Part shown: piece after piece, positions 53,254 to 61,810 of the stretch | How positions within the stretch are numbered: position 1 is the first letter of the stretch | Layout: each line of letters starts with the position of its first letter | Source of the DNA: Geobacter sp. | GTDB taxonomy: Bacteria > Desulfobacterota > Desulfuromonadia > Geobacterales > Pseudopelobacteraceae | Assembly: GCA_009885845.1 (NCBI GenBank) | Contig: VFJW01000001.1 | Span: forward strand, 31,980 to 95,979 | DNA: 64,000 nucleotides | Direction of reading: 5' to 3' | Made by a program: the position numbers and the translations under genes | Notes under the pieces: generated by a model | What the model was told of the DNA's origin: nothing | What the model saw: the letters and a program-made list of their open reading frames with translations, nothing else | Databases searched by the model: none

Positions 53254-54126
53254 ATGACTTTTTCCGTTCTAGTACAATCCATCATCAGCGGTCTTCTGGT
53301 CGGCGGCGTCTACGCTCTGATCGGAGTCGGCCTGACCATAATTTTCGGCGTCATGCGGGTAATCAACTTCGCCCATGGCGACATTATGATGGTCGGCATG
53401 TACATGACCTACTTCCTGTTCACCCTGTTCGGCGTAGACCCGTTCATGTCGGTATTAATCACCATGCCGCTCATGTTTGTATTCGGGGCGATCATGCAGA
53501 AGGTCTTCATCAACCGCATCCTGGGCACACTCCCTCAGAACCAGATCCTTTTGACCATCGGACTGGGTCTGATCATGAGCAATGCGGCCATGCTGGCCTT
53601 TACCTCTGACTATAAAATCCTGACTACATCATATTCTTCCTCCAGCTTCAATGTCGCCGGGATATCGATCTCGCAGCCGCTGCTGACCTCATTTTTGATC
53701 ACCTGTGTCATCACTGCCGGACTGTACTGGTTTTTGATGAAGACCGATACCGGGCAGGCCATCCGCGCAACGGCCCAGGATCGGGAAGCTGCACAATTAA
53801 TGGGAATAAATGTCAAGTGGATGTCGATCCTTTCCTTCGGTATCGGCTCCGCCATGGCCGGCACCGCCGGCGCGCTGATATCGCCGACTTATTACATCTT
53901 CCCCCAGGTCGGCAGCGCCTTTACCCTGAAAGCCTTTGTCATTACGGTTCTGGGCGGTATGGGAAGCATTGTCGGCGCTACGCTGGGCGGCATCATTATC
54001 GGACTGGTCGAATCAGTGGCCGCAGTAACTATTTCGTCAGACTGGAAAGACGTGGTCGTCTTTTCCATATTCCTGCTGGTACTCCTCATCAAGCCTTCCG
54101 GCCTGATGGGCAAATCGCGCATGTAA
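53254..54126 (+). CDS. livH: Branched-chain amino acid ABC permease LivH
   Basis: A 290-residue inner-membrane permease with about eight hydrophobic helices. GGVYALIGVGLTIIFGVMRVINFAHG is the LivH N-terminal signature, and AATAQDREAAQLMGI-type sequence (here ATAQDREAAQLMGI) is the cytoplasmic coupling loop. Forms the channel with LivM. 17 bp before the livM start. Confidence 0.94.
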   Translation: MTFSVLVQSIISGLLVGGVYALIGVGLTIIFGVMRVINFAHGDIMMVGMYMTYFLFTLFGVDPFMSVLITMPLMFVFGAIMQKVFINRILGTLPQNQILLTIGLGLIMSNAAMLAFTSDYKILTTSYSSSSFNVAGISISQPLLTSFLITCVITAGLYWFLMKTDTGQAIRATAQDREAAQLMGINVKWMSILSFGIGSAMAGTAGALISPTYYIFPQVGSAFTLKAFVITVLGGMGSIVGATLGGIIIGLVESVAAVTISSDWKDVVVFSIFLLVLLIKPSGLMGKSRM

Positions 54127-54143
54127 GCGGAGATACAGAAACG

Positions 54144-55223
54144 ATGAAACCATTTAATCCATTATTTTCACAGCGGGGGGCTTCTGCTGTACAGGTAACT
54201 GTCGGCATTGTCGTCATTGCGGCCCTGTTCGCCTTCCCGCAGTTTGTTAAAAGTCCGTATGTTCTGCACATGATGATCCTTTTTTTCCTTAGCACACTGA
54301 TGGGACAGAGCTGGAATATCATCGGCGGCTATACCGGACAGTACTCGGTTGGTCATGCCGCTTACTTCGGTACCGGCGCCTACACAACCCTGATTCTGCT
54401 CTCCACCAAAGAGATCGCCCCATGGTACGGCATGTGGCTCGGTATCGCTGCGTCGATAATTCTGGCATTGATTATCGGCTCGATCTGCTTCCGTCTGCGA
54501 GGCCCCTATTTTGTTCTGGCATCAATTGCAGTGGCTGAAATCGTGAGACTCACCGCACTCAACCTGACAAGTATCACCAAGGGGGCCGAAGGAATACTGG
54601 TTATAGATATCCCTGCCTTCAAGATCGGTGAAACTGTCATTACAGACTTTTCGAGCAAGGTGCCCTACTACTACATAGCTCTTGTGCTGGCACTTGTGAT
54701 TATCGGTGTTACCTGGCTGGTACAGCACTCCAAGCTTGGCTACTATTTCCAGGCAATCCGCGAAGATCAGGACGCCGCCCACTCGCTTGGCATCAACCTG
54801 ACAATCTGGAAAAACAGCGCCTTGGTCATCTCGGCCGCCTTCACCTCGCTGGCCGGTAGTTTTTATGCGATCTTTGTTAAATTTATCGACCCGTCAACGG
54901 TGCTACCGCTCGATCTGTCGGTACAGATCGTCCTGATCAGCATCATCGGCGGTATCGGCACAATCTTCGGACCGGTAGTCGGATCACTGGTGCTGGTGCC
55001 GCTCTCTGAGGCTCTGCGCAGCAACGTCATAGCTGAAGGACTGATAAACTCAGGACTGGTCAGCGAAACCTCCGGAATAGGTATTTTTTTGAAAGAGCAT
55101 CTGGCTCACGCCCATGTCCTGATCTATGGCATTCTGGTGGTCGTTGTAATTCTCTTTATGCCGGAAGGTGTATTAGGCTATTTCAGGAAGATGACCGCGA
55201 AAAGAAAAGGGGGTAAAGCCTGA
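54144..55223 (+). CDS. livM: Branched-chain amino acid ABC permease LivM
   Basis: A 359-residue permease. QSWNIIGGYTGQYSVGHAAYFGTGAY is the LivM signature, and the coupling loop is AIREDQDAAHSLGIN. The ATG at 54144 is selected because the frame upstream (from 53817) runs through livH out of phase. It starts 17 nt after the livH stop and its own stop overlaps the livG start (TGATG). Confidence 0.94.
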   Translation: MKPFNPLFSQRGASAVQVTVGIVVIAALFAFPQFVKSPYVLHMMILFFLSTLMGQSWNIIGGYTGQYSVGHAAYFGTGAYTTLILLSTKEIAPWYGMWLGIAASIILALIIGSICFRLRGPYFVLASIAVAEIVRLTALNLTSITKGAEGILVIDIPAFKIGETVITDFSSKVPYYYIALVLALVIIGVTWLVQHSKLGYYFQAIREDQDAAHSLGINLTIWKNSALVISAAFTSLAGSFYAIFVKFIDPSTVLPLDLSVQIVLISIIGGIGTIFGPVVGSLVLVPLSEALRSNVIAEGLINSGLVSETSGIGIFLKEHLAHAHVLIYGILVVVVILFMPEGVLGYFRKMTAKRKGGKA

Positions 55224-55942
55224 TGGCCATTCTGGAAATCAAACATGTCAGCAAGTTTTTCGGTGGCCTGGCAGCCAATTCGGATGTTTCCTTTGAAATG
55301 TCTGAGGGGATGATCATGGGTCTGATCGGCCCGAACGGAGCAGGCAAGACCACCCTCTTCAACTGCATCACCGGCTATTATCCTCCTTCAAAGGGAGAGG
55401 TGATCTTCGACGGCAAAAAGATGAACGGCCTGCAGCCGGACACGGTCTGCAAGCTGGGGATGGCCCGCACCTGGCAAAAAGTGCGTCCACTGGCCAAGAT
55501 GACACTGCTGGACAACGTCATGGTCGGGGCACTGTGTCGCACCAACTCTCTCAGAATAGCACGTGAAATGGCAATTGAGCAGATCAAGGTCGTCAGGATG
55601 GAGCACAAGATCAATTTTCTGGCTGGCGGGCTCCCGATTGGCGAACGAAAAAAACTTGAAGTCGCTCGTGTTCTGGCGACTCAGCCAAAATTACTGCTGC
55701 TCGACGAAGTCATGGGTGGGCTCAACCCTGCCGAAAGCGACGAGCTCATCCAGTTAATTCTGGACATCAAGAGCCAGGGCAAGATCACCCAGATGGTTAT
55801 AGAACACGATATGAAAGCCATCATGCGCATTTCCGACCGGGTGGTTGTTTTAAACTCCGGCGAAAAACTGGCTGAAGGTTCTCCACAAGAGATCGTCAAC
55901 AATCCTGAGGTCATTACGGCCTATCTGGGATCAGAACACTAA
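55223..55942 (+). CDS. livG: Branched-chain amino acid ABC ATPase LivG
   Basis: A 239-residue ATP-binding protein: Walker A GPNGAGKTT near residue 36, and LLLLDEVMGGLNPAES as Walker B. The signature region reads LPIGERKKLEVARVL; the usual LSYGxQR-type sequence is replaced by IGERKK, as often in LivG. A switch histidine is in VIEHDMK. Energises the LivHM channel with LivF. Confidence 0.94.
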   Translation: MAILEIKHVSKFFGGLAANSDVSFEMSEGMIMGLIGPNGAGKTTLFNCITGYYPPSKGEVIFDGKKMNGLQPDTVCKLGMARTWQKVRPLAKMTLLDNVMVGALCRTNSLRIAREMAIEQIKVVRMEHKINFLAGGLPIGERKKLEVARVLATQPKLLLLDEVMGGLNPAESDELIQLILDIKSQGKITQMVIEHDMKAIMRISDRVVVLNSGEKLAEGSPQEIVNNPEVITAYLGSEH

Positions 55943-55955
55943 TTCGAGGTTTTTA

Positions 55956-56660
55956 ATGCTCACAATAAACAAACTCAATTTCAGCTACGGCGACATGCAG
56001 GTACTGTGGGACATAGACCTTGAGGTTAATGAAGGGGAAATAGTCACCGTTGTCGGTGCCAACGGGGCCGGCAAATCGACCACCCTCAAGAACATTTCCC
56101 GACTTGAGAAACCTGGCTCCGGCAACATCACTTTTAACGGAGAAAATATTCAGGGACTGGAGTCACATCAGATAGTGGAGCGTGGCATCGTGCAGGTGCC
56201 GGAAGGACGCAAGATATTTCCCGAGATGACCGTACTGGAAAATCTGCGTATGGGATCGTATATCGCGACAGCCCGCAAGGATCGTGAAACCAATGTGGAG
56301 CGGGTCTTCAGCATGTTCCCGCGACTTAAAGAGCGCGAAAAACAGCTGGGTGGCACCATGTCCGGAGGTGAACAGCAGATGCTGGCCATCGGTCGTGGCT
56401 TGATGACCAATCCTAAGCTGCTGCTGCTTGATGAACCGTCACTTGGATTATCGCCATTATTTGTTAAAATAATATTTGAAATCATTAAAGAGATTAACCA
56501 GCAGGGGGTCACTATCTTGCTGGTTGAACAAAATGTCTTCCAATCCTTGAAAATCGCTAACCGGGCCTATGTGCTTGAAACCGGCCGGGTTGTCATGACC
56601 GGCACCGGCAGCGAATTACTGAGTAACGATCATGTCAAGAAGGCATTCCTCGGAATGTAA
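55956..56660 (+). CDS. livF: Branched-chain amino acid ABC ATPase LivF
   Basis: A 234-residue ATPase: Walker A GANGAGKST near residue 36, signature TMSGGEQQML, Walker B LLLLDEPSLGLSP, switch VEQNV. It partners LivG. AGAGG-like sequence precedes the ATG; the gene is 13 bp after livG. Confidence 0.95.
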   Translation: MLTINKLNFSYGDMQVLWDIDLEVNEGEIVTVVGANGAGKSTTLKNISRLEKPGSGNITFNGENIQGLESHQIVERGIVQVPEGRKIFPEMTVLENLRMGSYIATARKDRETNVERVFSMFPRLKEREKQLGGTMSGGEQQMLAIGRGLMTNPKLLLLDEPSLGLSPLFVKIIFEIIKEINQQGVTILLVEQNVFQSLKIANRAYVLETGRVVMTGTGSELLSNDHVKKAFLGM

Positions 56661-56670
56661 GGAGAAAAAC

Positions 56671-57090
56671 ATGCAAACTGTTGAGCAATGGATGACGCGT
56701 AATCCGTATACTATTGAAATTGATGCCTCCATTATTGAGGCCATGCATTTGATGAAGGAAAAAAATATTCGCCGGCTTCCGGTCACCAGCGAAGGTAAAT
56801 TCTGCGGACTGATTACCGACCTGATGATCAAGAGCTTCACCCCCGGACAATCCACATCCCTGGACACCTGGGAGGTACATTATATTCTCGCCAAAGCTAC
56901 CGTTAAAGATGCAATGAACCCGCATCCGATGACAATTACTCCTGATTCCCCGCTCTGTCAGGCTGCACAGATTATTCATGACAACAAACTCAACGGCTTG
57001 TGTGTAACAGACGGCAGCAATAACCTTGTAGGAATGCTGACTACTACCAATCTTATGGAAGCTCTCATTTCAATATGTGGTCCGAACTAG
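56671..57090 (+). CDS. CBS-domain pair protein
   Basis: A 139-residue protein consisting of two CBS motifs (VEQWMTRNPYTIEIDASIIEAMHLM and VKDAMNPHPMTITPDSPLCQAAQII) forming one Bateman module, which binds adenosine nucleotides. AAGGAG is 6-10 nt before the ATG and the gene lies 10 bp after livF, so it is probably cotranscribed. It may sense energy or adenylate state for the transporter; this is inference from position. An earlier in-frame start (56632) would overlap livF. Confidence 0.85.
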   Translation: MQTVEQWMTRNPYTIEIDASIIEAMHLMKEKNIRRLPVTSEGKFCGLITDLMIKSFTPGQSTSLDTWEVHYILAKATVKDAMNPHPMTITPDSPLCQAAQIIHDNKLNGLCVTDGSNNLVGMLTTTNLMEALISICGPN

Positions 57091-57133
57091 CCGGAAACTA
57101 TCTGCTATAAAATTCCGCATGGAGGAATGCCGT

Positions 57134-58147
57134 ATGAATCTGAATCGGAATTGTATATGCCTGATTAGCGTTGTTGCTACCATGGCGTTTCCGATGAACT
57201 TAATGGCCGCTCCAGCCCCGATCGTAATCAAGTTCAGCCATGTTGTTGACCGTCACACTCCAAAAGGACAGGCCGCCGATTATTTTAAAAAACTTGCTGA
57301 AGAGCGCACCAAAGGACGTGTAAAGGTTGTTGTCTATCCGGACAGTCAGCTCTACAAAGACAAGGAAGAAATGGAAGCACTGCAACTCGGTGCCGTGCAG
57401 ATGCTGGCTTCATCGTTGTCCAAGTTTGCGCTGCTGGGTGTCAAAGAGTTTGAAGTATTCGATCTCCCCTTCCTCTTCGACAACTACCAGGAACTGCACA
57501 AGGTTACTCAGGGACCGATTGGAGCCAGATTACTGGCCAGACTTGAACAGAAAGGGATTCATGGCCTGGCCTATTGGGATAACGGCTTTAAAGTCATGAG
57601 TGCTAACAAGCCGCTTAAAGCGATCCAGGACTTCAAAGGGCAGAAGCTACGCATTCAATCATCCAAAGTACTCGATTCACAGATGCGGGCGCTTGGTGCA
57701 ACCCCCCAGATCATGGCATTCTCAGACGTTTACCAGGCACTCCAGACAGGTATTGTCAATGGCACCGAAAATCCCCCTTCCAACCTGCATACTCAGAAAA
57801 TGCATGAAGTGCAGAAATACATAACCCTCTCTGATCATGGCTATCTCGGGTATGCCGTTATCGTAAACAAAAAATTCTGGGCCGGCCTGCCTGCCGATAT
57901 TCGCGCCATCCTGGAAAGCGCCATGAAAGACGCTACCAAATATGCCAACGATATTGCAAAAAGAGATAATGACGAAGCTTTGGCCGCTGTCAAAAAATCA
58001 GGTAAATCCCAGTTTATAACATTGACCGCACAGGAGCGTGCACAATGGAAAAAAACCATGGATAAGGCTCACAAGGACAATATGGGACGGATAGGAACAG
58101 AATTGGTCAAAGAGATTTATAAAGAGACCGGCTACAGCCCGGACTAG
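57134..58147 (+). CDS. dctP: TRAP transporter substrate-binding protein DctP
   Basis: A 337-residue periplasmic binding protein with a signal peptide ending near MAAPAP. IVIKFSHVVDRHTPKGQAA and FKGQKLRIQSSK (arginine that binds the carboxylate) are DctP signatures, with GTENPPSN near residue 212. It would bind C4-dicarboxylates or other organic acids. GGAGG lies before the ATG. Its membrane partners are missing or truncated downstream, so the protein may be orphaned. Confidence 0.9.
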   Translation: MNLNRNCICLISVVATMAFPMNLMAAPAPIVIKFSHVVDRHTPKGQAADYFKKLAEERTKGRVKVVVYPDSQLYKDKEEMEALQLGAVQMLASSLSKFALLGVKEFEVFDLPFLFDNYQELHKVTQGPIGARLLARLEQKGIHGLAYWDNGFKVMSANKPLKAIQDFKGQKLRIQSSKVLDSQMRALGATPQIMAFSDVYQALQTGIVNGTENPPSNLHTQKMHEVQKYITLSDHGYLGYAVIVNKKFWAGLPADIRAILESAMKDATKYANDIAKRDNDEALAAVKKSGKSQFITLTAQERAQWKKTMDKAHKDNMGRIGTELVKEIYKETGYSPD

Positions 58148-58197
58148 GTGACAATTATCGCCTGACGCGTTATTTGATTTAATCAGGATGTTTTTAA

Positions 58198-58713
58198 CGC
58201 ATCATACATCACCTTCGCAAAATTCTGAAAGTACTGCTCGATTCGGCCAGCATGTCATCCATGCTGCTCTACATCATTACCAACGCCGTGCTTTTTTCCT
58301 TCCTGCTCACCTCGGAACAGATTCCTCAAAACCTGACCATGTGGATGATCGGCTTGGGGCTTTCGTCAGTCACCTTTTTGATTTTTGTCAATCTCCTGCT
58401 GTTTTTTGCCGGCGACTTCATGGAGCCTTCCTCCATCCTGCTGATCACCGCGCCCCTGCTCTTCCCGATGGCCATGGAACTCGGAATCGACCCGATCCAC
58501 CTGGGGATACTGATGACCGTCAACATGGAGCTCGGCATGATCACCCCGCCGGTCGGACTCAACCTCTATGTGGCCAGCGGTCTCACCGGCATGGGGCTGA
58601 CCGAGGTCACCAAGGCCGCTGCCCCCTGGATTTTGGTGATGGTGGCATTTCTTCTCCTGATCACCTATGTGCCACAGATTTCACTCTGGCTGCCGAACCT
58701 GCTGTATAAATAA
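58198..58713 (+). pseudogene. dctM: C-terminal remnant of TRAP permease DctM
   Basis: About 170 residues match the end of DctM (RKILKVLLDSASMSS, GDFMEPSSILLITAPLLFPMAMELGIDPIHLGI, MELGMITPPVGLNLYVAS). A full DctM is about 425 residues. The frame is open only from 58198, after a TAA, and no dctQ gene lies between dctP and this remnant. A deletion removed dctQ and most of dctM. The largest ATG-started frame is 58252-58713. The transporter cannot work as encoded here. Confidence 0.88.
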
Positions 58714-58740
58714 TGCGGTAATGCATCACGAATGAACATC

Positions 58741-58770
58741 AAAAGGGCCTGTCAATTGACAGGCCCTTTT
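58741..58770. terminator. Strong bidirectional terminator
   Basis: A perfect 13-bp inverted repeat (58741-58753 with 58758-58770, AAAAGGGCCTGTC arm) with a 4-nt loop AATT, giving A4 and T4 tails. It lies between the dctM remnant and the converging kinase gene and works for both. Confidence 0.92.
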
Positions 58771-58796
58771 GATGTTACGAAATACCATAAATCCAG

Positions 58797-60620
58797 TCAT
58801 ACCAAAACTTCCAACTCATCCGCAAGAATTCGGGACGATGAAGGGCGCTCGTCTGGCTCTTTCGCCAGGCAGCGATGGAGGAGGTCGTCAAGCTCTGGAG
58901 TCACGTTTTCAGGGGCAACGTCACTGACCCGAGGAGCTGGCTCATGCAGAATCCGGTGGGTCAGCTGCAGGTCGCTTTCCGATTCGAATACTTTGCGGCC
59001 GGTCAGCAGAAAAAACCCGACGGCTCCGACGGAATACAGGTCGGAGCGCGGGTCGGCGCTGCCGGGAGCCAGAATGCGTTCCGGCGCAAGATAGGCCGGG
59101 GTGCCCAGGATACGCAAACCGACGGTGAGGTCGCGGGAATAGTCGTTATCAATCGCTTTCACAAGACCGAAATCGAGAACCTTGACCTGCACATCATCTC
59201 CTGAGCCCTGCCGCAGCATCAGGTTCTGGGGCTTGATATCCCGGTGGAGAATGCCCAGATCGTGGGCTTCCGCCAGCGCTTCGCAGACCTGCAGCAGCAA
59301 TCGGGCCACCAGATGCGGTTTTTGTGGCCCATCCCGCTCCACCAGTTCAGCAAAGTTGACACCGTCAACCTGTTCCATCGCGTAGTAAAAATGGCCGGCG
59401 CTCATATGGCCGAAGTCGTAAATACGGACAAAGTTCGGATGCTGTAACCGGCCGGCCAGCCGCACCTCTCTTTTGAAACGCTCGATCCACTCGTCGTTGG
59501 TGAACTGGGGCTTGAGCAGTTTGAGTGCCACCCGGCGCCTCATCAGCACATGTTCGGCACGGTAGACGTTGCTGACTGCGCCTTCACCAAGCAGGGCGCC
59601 AATCCGGTAAGGGCCGATACGTCGCGGCTCGCCGCCGGGACCCGTTTTGCTCCGGCGCATCCAGAACGCCAGAGAACCGAGGATAACTGCCAGACCTCCC
59701 AGCAGCACTGCCAACACCCGCATGAACTCCACCTGCTGATAGGTGTCGCTCGCGGCCACTTCAAGTCCAAGGCCGATATGCCCTGCCGTCAGCCAGCACC
59801 AGGCACCTACGGCAGGGACCGGCAACCGCCCGCTAAACGGCTCCATCACCGTGCCGTTATCCAGTTGCTCGCTGCTGACCGCTCCTGCCAGAGCTTCTTT
59901 GACCAGCGGAGATTCGGCGGAATTGGCTCCTCTGTTCAGAATGGCGCCCCGACGGTCGAAGGCAAAAAAATCACTCTTGTAATAGGTTGCAGTGCCGTGC
60001 AGCACCTTGTCGAAATGCCGCTCGGCGTCAAGTCCGTAACCGATGTATGCGATACGCTGACCGGCAGAATCGCGGATTTCAGATTCAAACCAGATCATGC
60101 GCCGCTGTGCATCTGTCGGTGTCTCCTCCAGTCGTTCCGATTCCGTCAGAGGGTTGACGGTAACCGGACCCCGATGTTTGCCGTCCGGCAACTGATCCCG
60201 GACGAAACTGCTGAGGCGTCTGCCGCAATGTCCGGAGAGAGAAACAAGAATTCTCCCGTCCGGGGCGGCAATGTGAGCGGCGAGCGGAGCATCTTCGCGG
60301 AAATGCCGCGTGAGTAACGCGGAAAGGCTCGCAGCGGCAGCACCTGCATCACGGCAGACGTGATCTCCGGAGCGCCGTACCCGCTGTGTGAGATGAAGCA
60401 CTTCAGGGTCTTGCGAGATATAGCTAGCGTCCGCCAGCCGCTCTTCAAGCCACTGGTCGAGCGTTTCTGCCCGTGCCTGCACAAACGCCTGAAACGTCTT
60501 TGCGCGGGAATCCCGCAGTGCAGCTTTGACCAACCCGTGAGCAGCGATTGCGGCCAGCATGCCGACGACAGCAATAAGTGCAGCTATGGCGGCCAGTCGC
60601 CCGGTCAGCATTACGATCAT
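58797..60620 (-). CDS. Membrane Ser/Thr protein kinase with extracytoplasmic sensor
   Basis: A 607-residue kinase. Helices near residues 5-30 and 320-340 (VLAVLLGGLAVILGSLAFWM) flank a periplasmic sensor region of dCACHE-like build. The kinase domain starts IGPYRIGALLGEGAVSNVYRA with the ATP lysine in VALKLLK, then HRDIKPQN, KVLDFGL and GTPAYLAPE. It phosphorylates Ser/Thr of cytoplasmic targets on an external cue. ATG at 60620 has AGGGA 8 nt upstream; a TTG at 60635 is also possible. It follows the PP2C gene closely. Confidence 0.88.
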   Translation of the reverse strand: MIVMLTGRLAAIAALIAVVGMLAAIAAHGLVKAALRDSRAKTFQAFVQARAETLDQWLEERLADASYISQDPEVLHLTQRVRRSGDHVCRDAGAAAASLSALLTRHFREDAPLAAHIAAPDGRILVSLSGHCGRRLSSFVRDQLPDGKHRGPVTVNPLTESERLEETPTDAQRRMIWFESEIRDSAGQRIAYIGYGLDAERHFDKVLHGTATYYKSDFFAFDRRGAILNRGANSAESPLVKEALAGAVSSEQLDNGTVMEPFSGRLPVPAVGAWCWLTAGHIGLGLEVAASDTYQQVEFMRVLAVLLGGLAVILGSLAFWMRRSKTGPGGEPRRIGPYRIGALLGEGAVSNVYRAEHVLMRRRVALKLLKPQFTNDEWIERFKREVRLAGRLQHPNFVRIYDFGHMSAGHFYYAMEQVDGVNFAELVERDGPQKPHLVARLLLQVCEALAEAHDLGILHRDIKPQNLMLRQGSGDDVQVKVLDFGLVKAIDNDYSRDLTVGLRILGTPAYLAPERILAPGSADPRSDLYSVGAVGFFLLTGRKVFESESDLQLTHRILHEPAPRVSDVAPENVTPELDDLLHRCLAKEPDERPSSSRILADELEVLV

Positions 60621-60639
60621 GCGGATTCCCTGCAAATAA

Positions 60640-61395
60640 TCACGATATCCTCACCAGCACCACCGATACATTATCCCTGCCGCCTGCGGCATTGGCCGCA
60701 TCAACCAGAGAATTCGCCAGTGCCTGCAGGGTAGCAGCGCCGGTCGATAGAATTGTCTCGATTTCCGCATCCGTCAGCATGTCGGTCAGACCATCGGAAC
60801 AAAGTAGCAGCAGATCATCCCTGCTGCACTCTACGACACGGCAATCGGGAGCAGGCTGCTCACCGTATCCAAGCGCCTGCGTCAGCGTGTGAAACAGTCT
60901 CTCCGGTATCCGGGCGCGGGCCATGCCTCGTGCCAGCAACTGATTACCCATGGTATGATCAGTTGTGATCTGTGTCATCCCCCCTCTTCCCTCGCGGGGG
61001 TGAGGGAAGAGGTATACCCGGCTGTCGCCGGCATGGGCTATATATGCCGTGTTGTTTCTCACCAGCACAATAATCAGGGTCGTTCCCATCCCCATGAGCA
61101 ACGGACTGGTCTGCGCCGTGGCATATATCCTGCCGTGAGCAACAGTCATGGCCTGTCCCATCAGCTCGCAAAGAGCGGAATCCGCGACCTCCGCTATGCG
61201 GAATTGGAGGAACTCGCCGACGGAAGTCACGGCAAGTGCACTGGCGATCTCTCCTGCTTTGTGCCCACCCATGCCGTCAGCAAGTACATAGAGCGCCAGG
61301 TTATCATCGCTACGGATAGAGTCTTCGTTATTCTGGCGGACAAGGCCAGGATGGGTGGCTTGAACAGAGGTCATGCCAGGGCTTTTACCTTTCAC
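60640..61395 (-). CDS. PP2C-type Ser/Thr protein phosphatase
   Basis: A 251-residue PPM phosphatase: VRQNNEDSI, ADGMGGHKAGE near residue 37, AHAGDSRVYL near residue 115, LLLCSDGLTD near residue 182. These aspartates bind the two metals. It would reverse the adjacent kinase. The gene carries an 11-bp perfect palindrome (60983-60993 with 61002-61012) that encodes the extra residues FPHPREGRGG after VYL. GTG start at 61395 with AAGGA upstream; an ATG at 61374 is the alternative. Confidence 0.9.
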   Translation of the reverse strand: MKGKSPGMTSVQATHPGLVRQNNEDSIRSDDNLALYVLADGMGGHKAGEIASALAVTSVGEFLQFRIAEVADSALCELMGQAMTVAHGRIYATAQTSPLLMGMGTTLIIVLVRNNTAYIAHAGDSRVYLFPHPREGRGGMTQITTDHTMGNQLLARGMARARIPERLFHTLTQALGYGEQPAPDCRVVECSRDDLLLLCSDGLTDMLTDAEIETILSTGAATLQALANSLVDAANAAGGRDNVSVVLVRIS

Positions 61396-61685
61396 TTAGT
61401 AGTTCCTTCAGCTTACGTTTTAACCTTCTTTACAAGAAAAACCAACAAGATATATGCTGCCACTCAGGTTTTCGCCTCCCTTCTCTTCCGTGTCCATTTT
61501 TCACATTCAATCACACTTTAGTTAATGCACGATGCGCCGATTATAACTCCCCACTCCCTGAGACCTATTGGATGACTGCCGAGGCTGCTCGGGTACTGAC
61601 AGGATACATCTTCCGAACAAAAAAGTGTCTGCCATTCAGCCAAGCCATTTTTACAAAGGTGTTGAAAACAGTTTAACTCAAATTC
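61396..61685. other. Intergenic stretch without a supported gene
   Basis: About 290 bp between the divergent-side start of the PP2C gene and a terminator. Only short frames cross it. No repeat or RNA element recognised. It should contain the promoter of the phosphatase-kinase pair, but no clear -35/-10 was identified by eye. Confidence 0.35.
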
Positions 61686-61713
61686 AAAAGGCTCCCCAGA
61701 AAGGGAGCCTTTT
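61686..61713. terminator. Rho-independent terminator
   Basis: An 11-bp perfect stem AAAAGGCTCCC (61686-61696) with GGGAGCCTTTT (61703-61713) and a 6-nt loop. No intact plus-strand gene precedes it, so it either serves hipA on the minus strand or remains from a lost gene. Confidence 0.8.
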
Positions 61714-61810
61714 GCGTATTCAATGTTTTTAACTTCGGGTCTCTGGATTTGGGTATAAAAACTGATAATGTGACAAGTTTTTTCCTGACCAAATTACAGT
61801 GTGGACGATA

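Noticed and set aside
60390..60574. Kinase gene as two frames (60146-60574 minus in another phase)
   Set aside because: The full kinase frame is continuous from 60620 to 58797, so no frameshift is needed.
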